Source: Roseibium album (lineage in GTDB: Bacteria > Pseudomonadota > Alphaproteobacteria > Rhizobiales > Stappiaceae). From it: a DNA stretch of 64,000 bases. Positions 8,702 through 17,316 of this stretch are shown here, piece by piece. Position numbers and translations under genes: made by a program. Position 1 is the first letter of the stretch, and every line of letters starts with the position of its first letter. Under the pieces are notes generated by a model that had not been told where the DNA came from, ran no database searches, and saw only the letters and a program-made list of their open reading frames with translations. The stretch covers positions 1 to 64,000 of the forward strand of contig NZ_CXWE01000016.1 in NCBI RefSeq assembly GCF_001404515.1. Reading direction: 5' to 3'.

Positions 8702-9427
8702 CTAGATCGCAAGTGTCCCGACGCTCGCGCCACCGCAGACATAAAGCGTCTGTCCGGTGACGAAGCTGTTCTCCGGATTGCAGAAAAACAGGAATGCATT
8801 GGTTACATCCTGCACCGTGCCAATACGGCCCACCGGAATGCGCTTTGCCAATGCCTCCTGCTGCGGACTGTCCTTTTCAACGATACCCCAGAAATTGTCA
8901 GTCAGGACCGGGCCCGGTGCAACCACATTTACGGTGATGCCGTGCGGAGCAAGTTCCAATGCCCAGGTGCGCGCCATTCCGATCATTCCGGCCTTGCTCG
9001 CGCTGTAAGCCGTCCTTGTAGGCGCTCCGAGCGCAGCACGGGAGGCATTGAACATCACACGGCCGAATTTGCGCTCTTTCATTCCGGGTAGTGCGGCCTG
9101 AAGAAGCGTAAGAGCCGACCCCAGATGCAGTTGCGCCAGGCCGGTAATGTCTTCTGGCCTTGCCTCCTCCACCAGGTTCGGCCAGATAAGCCCGGCATTG
9201 TGGATCAGGTGCGAGACCTGAAATTCGGCACCAATGGTTTCAGCTGCGGCTGCAACGGCCTCCGGATCCAGGAGATCCGCTTCAACCGAATGCAGGTTGG
9301 GATGGTTCTTTTCCGGAGCCGCGCGCGCCACCGACACGACGGTATAGCCCTGTCCGAGCAGCCTTTCCGCAAGATCGGCCCCGATGCCCTTGTTGCCACC
9401 GGTAATGACTGCCGTAAATTCACTCAT
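8702..9427 (-). CDS. Short-chain dehydrogenase/reductase (SDR)
   Basis: 241 residues from the ATG at 9427, which overlaps the stop of the preceding cyclase gene (ATGA). It is a classical SDR: nucleotide-binding GGNKGIG near the N-terminus, NAG in the fourth strand region (HNAGLIW), catalytic Ser in NASRAA, YSASK (Tyr and Lys both present) and a C-terminal VTGQTLYVCGG. It should oxidise a hydroxyl or reduce a keto group with NAD(P). As the last gene of the dioxygenase operon it may act as a cis-dihydrodiol or beta-hydroxyacyl-CoA dehydrogenase, but the substrate cannot be told from sequence. This enzyme has the full catalytic set that the fused SDR domain two genes upstream lacks. Confidence 0.9.
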   Translation of the reverse strand: MSEFTAVITGGNKGIGADLAERLLGQGYTVVSVARAAPEKNHPNLHSVEADLLDPEAVAAAAETIGAEFQVSHLIHNAGLIWPNLVEEARPEDITGLAQLHLGSALTLLQAALPGMKERKFGRVMFNASRAALGAPTRTAYSASKAGMIGMARTWALELAPHGITVNVVAPGPVLTDNFWGIVEKDSPQQEALAKRIPVGRIGTVQDVTNAFLFFCNPENSFVTGQTLYVCGGASVGTLAI

Positions 9428-10197
9428 TCGCTCACCATTGCCAGAACGCGGAGCGGGCTGCCGGTTCCGTTCTTGATTTTCAGGGGAGCCGCAATCAATA
9501 CGGCACCGGTTGCAGGAAGCTGATCCAGGTTTGCAAGACACTGCAAACCGTATTTCCCGGCGCCGTGCAGGTAAAAATGCGCCGGATAGGGTGGCGTATA
9601 GTGAGCGCCCTGACCGCCATCGGTACCGACCGTTTCGGTTCCAAAGCCGCGAATATTCCGTTCTTCGATGAGAAACCGGATGCCGTCGGGGGTCGGGCCG
9701 GGGGAGTGCGGTCCATCTTCACGCATGTTCAGATAATCGGCACCGCTGCGTTTCGACCAGTCAGTCCGCATCAACACCCATGCATCTTCGGGAATTTCGC
9801 CATGCTCGGCTTCCCAACCGGCAATAAAATCAGGCGTCAGCTCGAAATCCTCGTTCTCAGCAGCGCCACTTGAACAGTCTATGACCACGACAGGACCGAC
9901 GAAAGCCTCGATCGGAATTTCATCAACAGCCCCCCTGGGGACGTCCCGACCGGAAATCCAGTGGGATGGGGCATCGAAATGAGTGCCCGTGTGTTCGGAC
10001 ATCGAAATATTGTGCCATTTCCACGCGGGCCCACGATGATCATAAGCGCTGATTTCTTCCATTCGGAAACGGGCGCACTGATTGAACTCGGGCGGAAGCA
10101 CGATTACCGGGAAATCCGGATCAAGAGTGTGCGTAAGATCGATGATCCTGACCGAGCCTCCAGCAAGGCCGGACACCAGGGTTTCCAGAGCCGTCAT
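9424..10197 (-). CDS. Cyclase-family / kynurenine-formamidase-like metal-dependent hydrolase (copy A)
   Basis: 257 residues. The signature of the cyclase family (PF04199) is plain: HTGTHFDAPSH at 69-79 supplies metal ligands (His69, His73, Asp75, His79). The C-terminal SPGPTPDGIRFL and LIAAPLKIKNGTGSPLR segments are also conserved. Related enzymes include kynurenine formamidase KynB, isatin hydrolase and other Mn/Zn amidohydrolases that open rings or amides. It overlaps both neighbours by four bases. A close paralogue lies at 43598-44389, sharing the same C-terminal motifs. The substrate is unknown; in this operon a ring-opening or lactone/imide hydrolysis step is a reasonable guess. Confidence 0.85.
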   Translation of the reverse strand: MTALETLVSGLAGGSVRIIDLTHTLDPDFPVIVLPPEFNQCARFRMEEISAYDHRGPAWKWHNISMSEHTGTHFDAPSHWISGRDVPRGAVDEIPIEAFVGPVVVIDCSSGAAENEDFELTPDFIAGWEAEHGEIPEDAWVLMRTDWSKRSGADYLNMREDGPHSPGPTPDGIRFLIEERNIRGFGTETVGTDGGQGAHYTPPYPAHFYLHGAGKYGLQCLANLDQLPATGAVLIAAPLKIKNGTGSPLRVLAMVSE

Positions 10198-11450
10198 GCT
10201 CCCTCTACTCCTTGCGTGAGTTCACGTTCGAGAACCTTGGGATCCCTCCGCCAACGCTCACGGATTTCGTTTGCGACATCACCACACCAGACGTCTTCCA
10301 ACCCCTGCTTCAATCCAGCAACCACAGCACGCGCAAGTGCGTTCGGAGCCACCTTGGGAGGTGGTAGTTCCTGATACCAATCGTCATCTGTCGGCCCGGT
10401 GAAGACGTTCATCACGCGGAGTCCCGATGTCCGGAATTCGCCGCGCAAGGACTGACTTAATGAATAGGCTGCAGCGTTGGAGGCGGTGAAGCACCCGTAT
10501 TCTGGCGCGTTGGAAAGGGCATGAACGGACAGGATATTGACCCAGGCGGCAGCCGAATTGACACCGTCTCCGGTACGCGAGCACATTCCAGGTCCGAAAG
10601 CCTGTGCAAGGCGCATCGGACCAAGATAGTTGACGTCCATTTCTTCGCGGGCGAATGCAGTGTCGCCGCGATCCAGGGCCCCGCCCGGTCGCATGAAACG
10701 GGCGTTGTTGATCAGAATGTCGGTCTTTCCACCAATCTCACCCGCAAGTTTTTCGACCGAGGCCGTATCCGTCACATCAAGTGGAAGAATTTCAACATTC
10801 TCAAGTTCCGCGAGCGTGCTTCGGTTGGCATGCGGACGCCAGCTTTCAGATTCGCCCAAAAACACCGTTGCAGCGCCGGCATCAAGCAGAGCCCCTGCCA
10901 GCGCAGGCGTGTTGGGATTGCGCAGGTCGGTTATCAGGATACGGCGGTGCTTCGGGTCGGCAGACAGTGCGCGCAGTTGCGGGTCGTCGTCCATATTGTC
11001 CGTCCTTTCCGCCGGCACTGCCAGCAATACACCCTGGCCGGCTGCATCCAGCCGGTTGAGGATCGTCACTTTGTCGTCGCGGCGACAATCACCATGAAGG
11101 TGACAGAGGATCACCGGTCCGACATCCAGCCGGACAGATCCCATGCGCCAGGGCATGCGTTCGCGGAAATAGAGCTTTGTTGACGTGCGAACCGTCGTCT
11201 CCGCCAGCAACGTGCCGGACGAAGACTGATCCCGCCACACCAGGTCCGTCGACAAGCAGGCTTTACAGGCGTCACGCGGCGGATACTGGACGGTGGCGCA
11301 CTCTTCGCAGACCTGTAACGCGAAGCGCCCCTCGGCGGCTGCGGCAGTCAGACCAAGCGCTGCACGAGACCGGGCCTCGGGTGGACGCAGTGGCGGCTTT
11401 GTTCGCTTCTGCGGATCCTTTTTGGAAGGCGGCCGGAGCGGTGGCGTCAT
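10194..11450 (-). CDS. DUF35 Zn-ribbon/OB-fold protein fused to a catalytically degenerate SDR domain
   Basis: 418 residues from the ATG at 11450 (ATGA overlap with the thiolase-like gene). After a Pro/Lys-rich leader comes a rubredoxin-like zinc ribbon (Cys48, Cys51, Cys62, Cys65) and a DUF35/OB-fold acyl-CoA-associated domain to about residue 140. A C-terminal SDR-like domain (about 168-405) follows. In that domain the Gly-rich cofactor loop is lost (ILITDLRNPNTP), NNAG is NNAR, and the catalytic Tyr and Lys are Phe321 and Asn325 while the Ser (308) remains. It is therefore probably a structural or binding domain, not a dehydrogenase. DUF35 proteins are obligate partners of thiolase-like enzymes such as Ltp2; the neighbour at 11447-12625 fits. 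Confidence 0.85.
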   Translation of the reverse strand: MTPPLRPPSKKDPQKRTKPPLRPPEARSRAALGLTAAAAEGRFALQVCEECATVQYPPRDACKACLSTDLVWRDQSSSGTLLAETTVRTSTKLYFRERMPWRMGSVRLDVGPVILCHLHGDCRRDDKVTILNRLDAAGQGVLLAVPAERTDNMDDDPQLRALSADPKHRRILITDLRNPNTPALAGALLDAGAATVFLGESESWRPHANRSTLAELENVEILPLDVTDTASVEKLAGEIGGKTDILINNARFMRPGGALDRGDTAFAREEMDVNYLGPMRLAQAFGPGMCSRTGDGVNSAAAWVNILSVHALSNAPEYGCFTASNAAAYSLSQSLRGEFRTSGLRVMNVFTGPTDDDWYQELPPPKVAPNALARAVVAGLKQGLEDVWCGDVANEIRERWRRDPKVLERELTQGVEGA

Positions 11451-12625
11451 GCAGACACTCCCGATTTCAGGATCGCTGCGCTGGTGCATACACCGCGATC
11501 ATAGTTGATCATGCCGAAACCGGAGACCAACGCCTTACTGGCGTCTTTCACCTGGGTGCCGCCTGCAACGCCCTGAACCTGGCGGAGCGCTTCCACGAGC
11601 CCAATGAAGCCGCCCGCTGCACCTGCCTGCCCGGCGGACAATTGCCCACCGGACGTGTTGTGCGGGAAATCGCCCGTGACGGTCAGGTTCCTGGTGCGCA
11701 CGAACTCGGGCCCACTCCCCTTGTCGCAAAAACCGAGATCTTCCATTTGCATCATGGAGATAACAGGATAGTCGTCATAGGTCTGCAGGAGATCGATATC
11801 GTCCGGCGTGCAATCAGCCATCTCATAAAGTTCGTCGATATCGAGCGTCCAGCCACCACGCAGCTGGATCGGGTCTTCCGCATGCGCATTGTGCCGCTCT
11901 ATCGTGCTGCCGATGGTGGCAAAGGGAAGATTGCGACGCGTGGCTTCCTCCACGGACATGACAAGAAAACACTCCGAGCCGGCACACGGCATGACGCAAT
12001 CAAACAGTGCAATCGGGTCCGCAATCGGCCGTGCAGACAGATACTGCTCAAGTGTCAGCTGTTTCTTCATCACCGCATTCGGGTTCTTCAGCGCGTTTTC
12101 GCGCTGAGCGACACAGATCCGGCCGAAATCCTCGCGGGTCGCGCCGAACTCCTGCATGTAGCGGTCGGTCATGAGTGCGAAGTTGGCGTTCGGCCCACCA
12201 TAACCATAGGGATATGAGGCATCCTGCGCGAACCTTGAAAAACTCGAAAGCATATTCCGGAAACTGTCGATATGGTTTGTATCACCCGCCACGCAGGCAA
12301 CGAAATCGGCATCTCCTGCCTGGACTGCCCGGGCGGCGCGGCGAAGTGCGACAACACCGCTCGCCCCACCCATCGGAATGTGGTCGAGCCATCTCGGAAC
12401 GAGGCCGAGATGCTGCGTCAACCCGACCGCGGTATCAGGAAACAATGTGAAACTGGAAACGGAAAGGCCGTCGAGATCGGCAGGCTTCAACCCGGCAGCC
12501 CGCAAGGACCCGCGAAGTGCTCTTGCGATCCACCAATGCGCTGTCTCGATAGAATAACGCTGATAAGGCGTCGAAAACGGAGCGGTAACCGCGATCCCCT
12601 CATAACCCAAGCGCTTTCCCATCAA
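11447..12625 (-). CDS. SCP2-thiolase-like protein lacking the nucleophilic Cys (Ltp2-type aldolase candidate)
   Basis: 392 residues with the two-repeat thiolase fold. The segment that normally carries the acylated cysteine (C-A-S-G) reads GGASGVVAL, so the nucleophile is Gly. The EDLGFC motif of SCP-x/Ltp thiolases is present, with a Tyr in the preceding TYDDYP segment, as is NTSGGQLSAGQ. Loss of Cys together with a DUF35 partner is the hallmark of Ltp2-type retro-aldolases in steroid side-chain breakdown, which cleave beta-hydroxyacyl-CoA without Claisen chemistry. I infer a retro-aldol cleavage role here. It overlaps the ligase and the DUF35 fusion by four bases each. Confidence 0.82.
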   Translation of the reverse strand: MMGKRLGYEGIAVTAPFSTPYQRYSIETAHWWIARALRGSLRAAGLKPADLDGLSVSSFTLFPDTAVGLTQHLGLVPRWLDHIPMGGASGVVALRRAARAVQAGDADFVACVAGDTNHIDSFRNMLSSFSRFAQDASYPYGYGGPNANFALMTDRYMQEFGATREDFGRICVAQRENALKNPNAVMKKQLTLEQYLSARPIADPIALFDCVMPCAGSECFLVMSVEEATRRNLPFATIGSTIERHNAHAEDPIQLRGGWTLDIDELYEMADCTPDDIDLLQTYDDYPVISMMQMEDLGFCDKGSGPEFVRTRNLTVTGDFPHNTSGGQLSAGQAGAAGGFIGLVEALRQVQGVAGGTQVKDASKALVSGFGMINYDRGVCTSAAILKSGVSA

Positions 12626-14235
12626 CTGGCCTGCCGTTTCTTCAGGTACCCGGTGGCAACAGTATCGGGATCTTCAAGCAACTGCACAGCCAAATCTTTC
12701 AGAGCCGCCCGCTGAATTTTTTGCGTCGCGGTCAATGGCAGCTTGTCGACAAAGGCGATAAAGCCCGGAGCCTTGTAGTAAGCCATCTGTTCAAGGCACC
12801 AGCGGGTGATGGCTTCTGCCTTTTGCGGACTTGCGCCGCGAACCTTGAGGCAGGCAAACACTTCATCACCGCGAACAGGGTCCGGCACAGGTGCAATCCC
12901 GGCCGCCTCGATGTCCGGATGGCGCATGAGGATCGATTCAACTTCCACGGCCGCAATGTTTTCACCCGATCGCCGAATGACGTTCTTCTTGCGGTCGACG
13001 AAGAACATATTGCCGTCCCGGCCGCGTCGCACGATATCACCGGTGTGAAACCAGCCGCCCTGCCAGGCTTCGGCGGTTGCAGCTGCATCCTTGTAATATT
13101 CGGAAAAGAAACCGTAGCGCGGATCGCCACCCGCGCGGCGGACCAGCAACTCCCCCACATCAGAGGGGGTGCCACTGTCATCGACGATAAGACAATCGAC
13201 GTCTTTCGCCGGCATGCCGATGCTTGCCTGGGCAACCAGCCGTTCCGTGGTTGACGCCGCAATCACGGCCCCCGCACCGGTTTCGGTCATGGCCCAGGCT
13301 TCCACAAGCGGAAAACCGAATCGTTGCTCGAATGCGACCTGCAGCTTCGGATCGACACCGGCCCCGAAGCCAAACCGGACGGAGTGCGCACGGTCGCCCG
13401 GAGATGGTTCGAAACCCATCAACATGGAGGGCATCACACCGAGATAATGCAGGCAAGTGGCGCTCGAGGCAGCGACATCCGACCACCATTGGCGCGGATG
13501 AAATCTGTCCAGGACCGTAAGGCAACCACCCACCGTCACCATCGCCATGAAGGAATAGGCCATGGCGTTCATGTGAAAGACCGGCAACGGCGTGATCATC
13601 CGCTCACCTTCTTCAGTGAGGTTTGCCAGACCACCAACACCGGCATACCAGCGCCCTGCGAGAAGAAAATAGGTATTGGGGAGAACGCACCCCTTCGGCT
13701 TGCCCGTGGTTCCGGATGTATAAAGAATGGCAGCTTCCCGCGCTTCTCCTGCATTCGGCCGCATCACCACCGCATCTCGCCTGGGTTCGGGGAACTCCTG
13801 CGATGGTCCGACAACAGCTGCCCTGACGCCCGCGGCCTTCGCTGCCGATCCGAGTTCAGCGTGACGGCTTTCGATCGCAACGATCAGCGCCGGCTCCGAG
13901 TGCCCGATAAGATATTCCAACTCTGCGGCGCGCAGATCCGGATTGATCGGCACAACGGAACCGCCGATACGATTGACCGCCAGCCAATAGAGAAAGAAGG
14001 AAGGGCGGTTCTCCAACAGAAGGGCAACGCGCATGCCTGCACCATATCCTGCACGCGCCAGGTCTTCTGCAAGGGCATCAATTTGCTGCAGGGCCGTACG
14101 GTATGACATTTCGCCAAGCGCAATGCCATAGACCTTCGCCGTTCCGGAAAGCACGTTCAGAACCGGGCGGTCTGGATACCTGGTTCCCGTTGCCGCAAAG
14201 GCTTCATATACAGTTGAAAGACCGGGCACGTTCAT
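12622..14235 (-). CDS. AMP-dependent acyl/aryl-CoA synthetase
   Basis: 537 residues from the ATG at 14235 (ATGA overlap with the dioxygenase beta gene). It is an ANL-superfamily enzyme: P-loop ILYTSGTTGKPKG, the AWAMTETG adenylate-binding segment, hinge region GWFHTGDIVRR, RSGENIAAVEVE, and a C-terminal catalytic Lys in LTATQKIQR. It would activate a carboxylic acid to its CoA thioester with ATP, giving the substrate for the thiolase-like/DUF35 pair and perhaps for the thioesterase. It most resembles the CaiC/benzoate-type ligases in overall length. Substrate identity is not encoded in an obvious motif. Confidence 0.9.
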   Translation of the reverse strand: MNVPGLSTVYEAFAATGTRYPDRPVLNVLSGTAKVYGIALGEMSYRTALQQIDALAEDLARAGYGAGMRVALLLENRPSFFLYWLAVNRIGGSVVPINPDLRAAELEYLIGHSEPALIVAIESRHAELGSAAKAAGVRAAVVGPSQEFPEPRRDAVVMRPNAGEAREAAILYTSGTTGKPKGCVLPNTYFLLAGRWYAGVGGLANLTEEGERMITPLPVFHMNAMAYSFMAMVTVGGCLTVLDRFHPRQWWSDVAASSATCLHYLGVMPSMLMGFEPSPGDRAHSVRFGFGAGVDPKLQVAFEQRFGFPLVEAWAMTETGAGAVIAASTTERLVAQASIGMPAKDVDCLIVDDSGTPSDVGELLVRRAGGDPRYGFFSEYYKDAAATAEAWQGGWFHTGDIVRRGRDGNMFFVDRKKNVIRRSGENIAAVEVESILMRHPDIEAAGIAPVPDPVRGDEVFACLKVRGASPQKAEAITRWCLEQMAYYKAPGFIAFVDKLPLTATQKIQRAALKDLAVQLLEDPDTVATGYLKKRQAS

Positions 14236-14705
14236 GGCAGCAGCTGAATATTGCCGAAAGCCGCATCGCAATTCAGGATATCGACACGCTTGTTCGCGAT
14301 CCGCAGCACCCCGTCGACCACGGCAAGTTCGTGCACAGCAGTCAACGCCAGGAGAAACTGTTCGTCCAGCCGGGTTTCGACGTAGTGCATCGATGTGTTG
14401 GTCACGACCCGGTTGTCGGTCATCTCGTCTATGAAGGGGCGCTGAATCACGTGATGGCACCGGCTCTTCGGCTTCTGACTGAAGGTTCTGGCCCCATTCA
14501 GTCGCTCCACCCGCAGACGCAGCATGAACATGTCTTCGTAAAGCAGTGACGTCACCAGATGAGGGTCGGTCTGCTTGTAGTCAAGCGGCATCCAGTAGTG
14601 GCCGTCCTCCAGCCAGAGAGCCAGCCACTCGTCGTAGCGGCCCTCGTCGAGCATCCTCGCCTCTTCATAGAGGAAGTCGATGACCTGTTCCTTTGAAACG
14701 GCCAT
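14232..14705 (-). CDS. Aromatic-ring-hydroxylating dioxygenase, beta subunit
   Basis: 157 residues with an NTF2-like fold typical of the small subunit: an N-terminal acidic helix (IDFLYEEARMLDEGRYDEW) leading to LALWLEDGHYWMPL, and the later CHHVIQRPFI strand. It has no cofactor; in this family it stabilises the alpha3beta3 oxygenase. The ATG overlaps the alpha-subunit stop by one base (TAATG). Co-occurrence with the Rieske alpha subunit and the reductase gives a complete two-component dioxygenase. Confidence 0.92.
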   Translation of the reverse strand: MAVSKEQVIDFLYEEARMLDEGRYDEWLALWLEDGHYWMPLDYKQTDPHLVTSLLYEDMFMLRLRVERLNGARTFSQKPKSRCHHVIQRPFIDEMTDNRVVTNTSMHYVETRLDEQFLLALTAVHELAVVDGVLRIANKRVDILNCDAAFGNIQLLP

Positions 14706-16015
14706 TACGCCTCCTCCATCGATACTGTCATGAATTTAACCCAGGCATCGAACTGGTTGCGCATCTGGCGTTCCGTTGTACCGTTCTCGACAGTCTCCTC
14801 GGAAAAGTCCTCCTCCCCGGTTCGCAGCCGCTGGATGTTGACCCATTCCATGCCGTTCGACATGAGGCCTTCCTGTGCCCGCTCGTACATTTCCAGATCG
14901 TCGTGCCCGACCATCGAGGTCGGAGCGTTGATCATCCGGTTGTACATGGCGGTACGAGACAGGAGTTGATCCGGTGCGCCGACCAGCCGGTAAATATAGC
15001 TTTCCACCAGCGTCTTGTTCGGCCCGAGCGGAATGAAGTTTCTGAGCTGCTGGATCGGTCCCTTGATCATGATGTTCGGAAAATAGACCGTGTTGTGCCG
15101 GTTTTCGTCGAGAATCTCCCTGGCACGCTCCTCGCCATGGGCCTCGCACAAGGCCTCGAAATAGCCGGGAACCGCCGAGTAGTCCGAATGGATCGAATGG
15201 TGGACGCCTGTGTGCCCGTGGCCGTTCGGCCAGGTGCGTATGCCCATCTTTTCGAAGAACTCGTAGGGTGACATGAAAGGAGCAATGATCTCCATCGCAG
15301 GTGGCCGCGGCTCTGGATTGCCCATTTCCTTCCAGATTTTCACCGCTGTGCCGGCAGAACTTTCGTGGGCAACCATCGGATGGCAGGTGTCCGTCTGGTT
15401 CTCCACCAGCATCTTCCAGTTACACTTGTGCATGTAGCGCAGTGGAGGCCCGGCAATCTCCAGTCGACCTGCCGGAGACCGGTCGACCATGTTGTCGATC
15501 GAACTCAGGCTGTCACCGAAGAACTCGTCGAAGTCGATCCCATCGGACGCGAGACGGGCAAAGACAAACCCCCGGTAGTTTTTGACGGCCCCGACCGGTG
15601 TCATGCCTTTGGCGCTTTCGCTTTCGGAAAAGCCGGTCTCCTCGTAGCCTTTCTTCAGAGGTATCGCGAGCAGGCATCCGTTCGTCTTGAACGACCAGGC
15701 ATGATAGGGGCAGCGGAAGAATTTGCCCGTATTGCCATCCCGGTCGATTGCGATCTTGGTACCCTTGTGCGGACACCTGTTGAAGAGCACGTAGATTTCG
15801 CCATCGGAATGTCGAACCTGAATGACTGGCTGATCACCGATTTGCGTGGTGAAGTAGTCACCTTTCTTCGACGTCTGGCTTTCATGGCCGACAAACACCC
15901 AGGCATTCGCGAACAGGTGTTCCATTTCCAGCCTGTAGATATCAGGGCTGGTGTAAACGTCTCTGTGGACCTGCGGCCCGGTATACAGGGCGGTGATATC
16001 GCTAACTGTCCGCAT
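14705..16015 (-). CDS. Aromatic-ring-hydroxylating dioxygenase, Rieske alpha subunit
   Basis: 436 residues from the ATG at 16015, which has a GGAGGAG ribosome site. The Rieske [2Fe-2S] centre is C81-P-H83 and C102-P-Y-H105. The mononuclear iron site has the bridging Asp209 and ligands His212 and His217 in ENQTDTCHPMVAH. The C-terminal domain is of the benzoate/anthranilate-type oxygenase family. It inserts O2 into an aromatic ring to give a cis-diol, using electrons from the reductase encoded just upstream. Which aromatic acid is used is not clear; the adjacent TRAP transporter suggests a carboxylated substrate. Confidence 0.94.
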   Translation of the reverse strand: MRTVSDITALYTGPQVHRDVYTSPDIYRLEMEHLFANAWVFVGHESQTSKKGDYFTTQIGDQPVIQVRHSDGEIYVLFNRCPHKGTKIAIDRDGNTGKFFRCPYHAWSFKTNGCLLAIPLKKGYEETGFSESESAKGMTPVGAVKNYRGFVFARLASDGIDFDEFFGDSLSSIDNMVDRSPAGRLEIAGPPLRYMHKCNWKMLVENQTDTCHPMVAHESSAGTAVKIWKEMGNPEPRPPAMEIIAPFMSPYEFFEKMGIRTWPNGHGHTGVHHSIHSDYSAVPGYFEALCEAHGEERAREILDENRHNTVYFPNIMIKGPIQQLRNFIPLGPNKTLVESYIYRLVGAPDQLLSRTAMYNRMINAPTSMVGHDDLEMYERAQEGLMSNGMEWVNIQRLRTGEEDFSEETVENGTTERQMRNQFDAWVKFMTVSMEEA

Positions 16016-16058
16016 GCTGGCTTCTCCTCCGGAATGCGACTTACTTCGGGCGCGTGAC

Positions 16059-16991
16059 CTAGATGTCCAGAACCAGACGCGCCGATTTCGCACGACTGAC
16101 ACAAATCTGCATGACCTTCCCAGACGCCTTCTCGGCGTCAGACAACACGACATCCCGGTGATCGGGCGTCCCGCTGATCACATCCGTCTGACAGATGCCG
16201 CAATCACCTCTTTGGCAATCATACATGACATCGAGACCGGCTTCCTCGAGCGCCTCGATGATAGTCTGGTCTGGCGCGACGGAGACGACTTGCCCGGTAT
16301 CGTGCACTTCAATTTCAAACGCTGAATCACCGGTCTGCACCTCCGGCGTGCTGAAAAGTTCGACATGCACGGCGTCGCCCGGAATTCCGGCAGCGGCTGC
16401 AGCGGTCCGCGCCGCATCGATCATGCCTTTCGGCCCGCAGATAAAAACATGCGAACCGGCCGTTTGAGCTTGCATGAGTTCGGACAGATCGAGGGGTCCG
16501 GTGTCGTCGAAGTAAAAATGTGAAGCTTCGCCAAACGCAGATTTCAGCTGATCCGCAAAGCCCATCCTGGACGAGGTTCTGGCTGAGTAGTGTAGTGCGA
16601 AGGACCGGCCTTGCGACTGCAGCCGCGTTGCCATGGAGATCAGCGGCGTGATACCGATCCCGCCTGCAAGCAAGAGGCTATGCGGTGCATCTGGTTCGAG
16701 CGGAAAGTCGTTTTTGGGCTCGGTTACGGAAACCGTCTGACCAACAGCGAGATCGTGCATGGCCTTCGATCCGCCCTTGCCATCATCCTCTCGCTGGACC
16801 GCAACGGTATAGAGATCAGTGGCTTCGGGCCAGTCGATCAGGGAATAGGCGCGGGTGCCTGCCGGTCCGAGATCGAATTCGATGTGAGCGCCGGGCTCAT
16901 AGCCGGGCAAAGGTCCGTCCACCTTCGACCGAAACCTGAAGACGTCAATCTGATCCGTCTCCGGCTCCCTGCTTTCAAGAAAAAGTTTCAC
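16059..16991 (-). CDS. Dioxygenase reductase (phthalate-dioxygenase-reductase type, FMN / NAD(P) / 2Fe-2S)
   Basis: 310 residues from a GTG at 16991, preceded by GAGGAGGG; an upstream ATG at 17027 lies inside the putative operator and lacks a ribosome site. The N-terminal flavin domain has RAYSLID (flavin motif R-x-Y-S). The NAD(P) domain has LLLAGGIGITPLISM and the FICGPKGM segment. The C-terminal plant-type ferredoxin has YDCQRGDCGICQ with a distal ICVS (four Cys ligands). It passes electrons from NAD(P)H to the Rieske alpha subunit 44 bases downstream. It is the first gene of the eight-gene catabolic operon. Confidence 0.9.
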   Translation of the reverse strand: MKLFLESREPETDQIDVFRFRSKVDGPLPGYEPGAHIEFDLGPAGTRAYSLIDWPEATDLYTVAVQREDDGKGGSKAMHDLAVGQTVSVTEPKNDFPLEPDAPHSLLLAGGIGITPLISMATRLQSQGRSFALHYSARTSSRMGFADQLKSAFGEASHFYFDDTGPLDLSELMQAQTAGSHVFICGPKGMIDAARTAAAAAGIPGDAVHVELFSTPEVQTGDSAFEIEVHDTGQVVSVAPDQTIIEALEEAGLDVMYDCQRGDCGICQTDVISGTPDHRDVVLSDAEKASGKVMQICVSRAKSARLVLDI

Positions 16992-17013
16992 CGGCAGTCC
17001 CTCCTCGAAATAA

Positions 17014-17029
17014 ATATGAAATTTCATAT
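17014..17029. promoter_or_regulatory. Putative MarR operator (site 1), perfect 16-base palindrome
   Basis: ATATGAAATTTCATAT is a perfect palindrome located 23-38 bases upstream of the reductase start and about 290 bases upstream of the divergent MarR gene. A near-copy (14 of 16) sits in front of the TRAP operon at 7974-7989. Length, symmetry and position suit a MarR dimer; assignment to the adjacent MarR is inference. Confidence 0.65.
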
Positions 17030-17316
17030 AAATTGAGTCAAGCCTCTTTTTTCCTGAAAGTTTCCGGGCTAAACGAATGAGGGGCGCATTTGTAGTCTCC
17101 CGGATTGCAGACGAGCAGGTTTTCGACCTGCCAACCTCGGTGTGAGGTGCGATGCGCTGTGAAACTTCGAGAGATGGGTTGCAAGCAAATCCACTTGCCG
17201 CGCATCCTTTGCAACGGACCTTGTTGTTCTTCCCGGGTTGAATTCCGGTCCGGTCTGACAACAATCAGGAAGGCCCTTGAGGGGACCTGAAGAGCAATTG
17301 CTCAAAACGGGGGGTG

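Noticed and set aside
16992-17264. Longer N-terminus for the dioxygenase reductase (to 17264 or the ATG at 17027)
   Set aside because: These residues lie over the putative operator, lack a ribosome site, and do not fit the family; the GTG at 16991 with GAGGAGGG is better.
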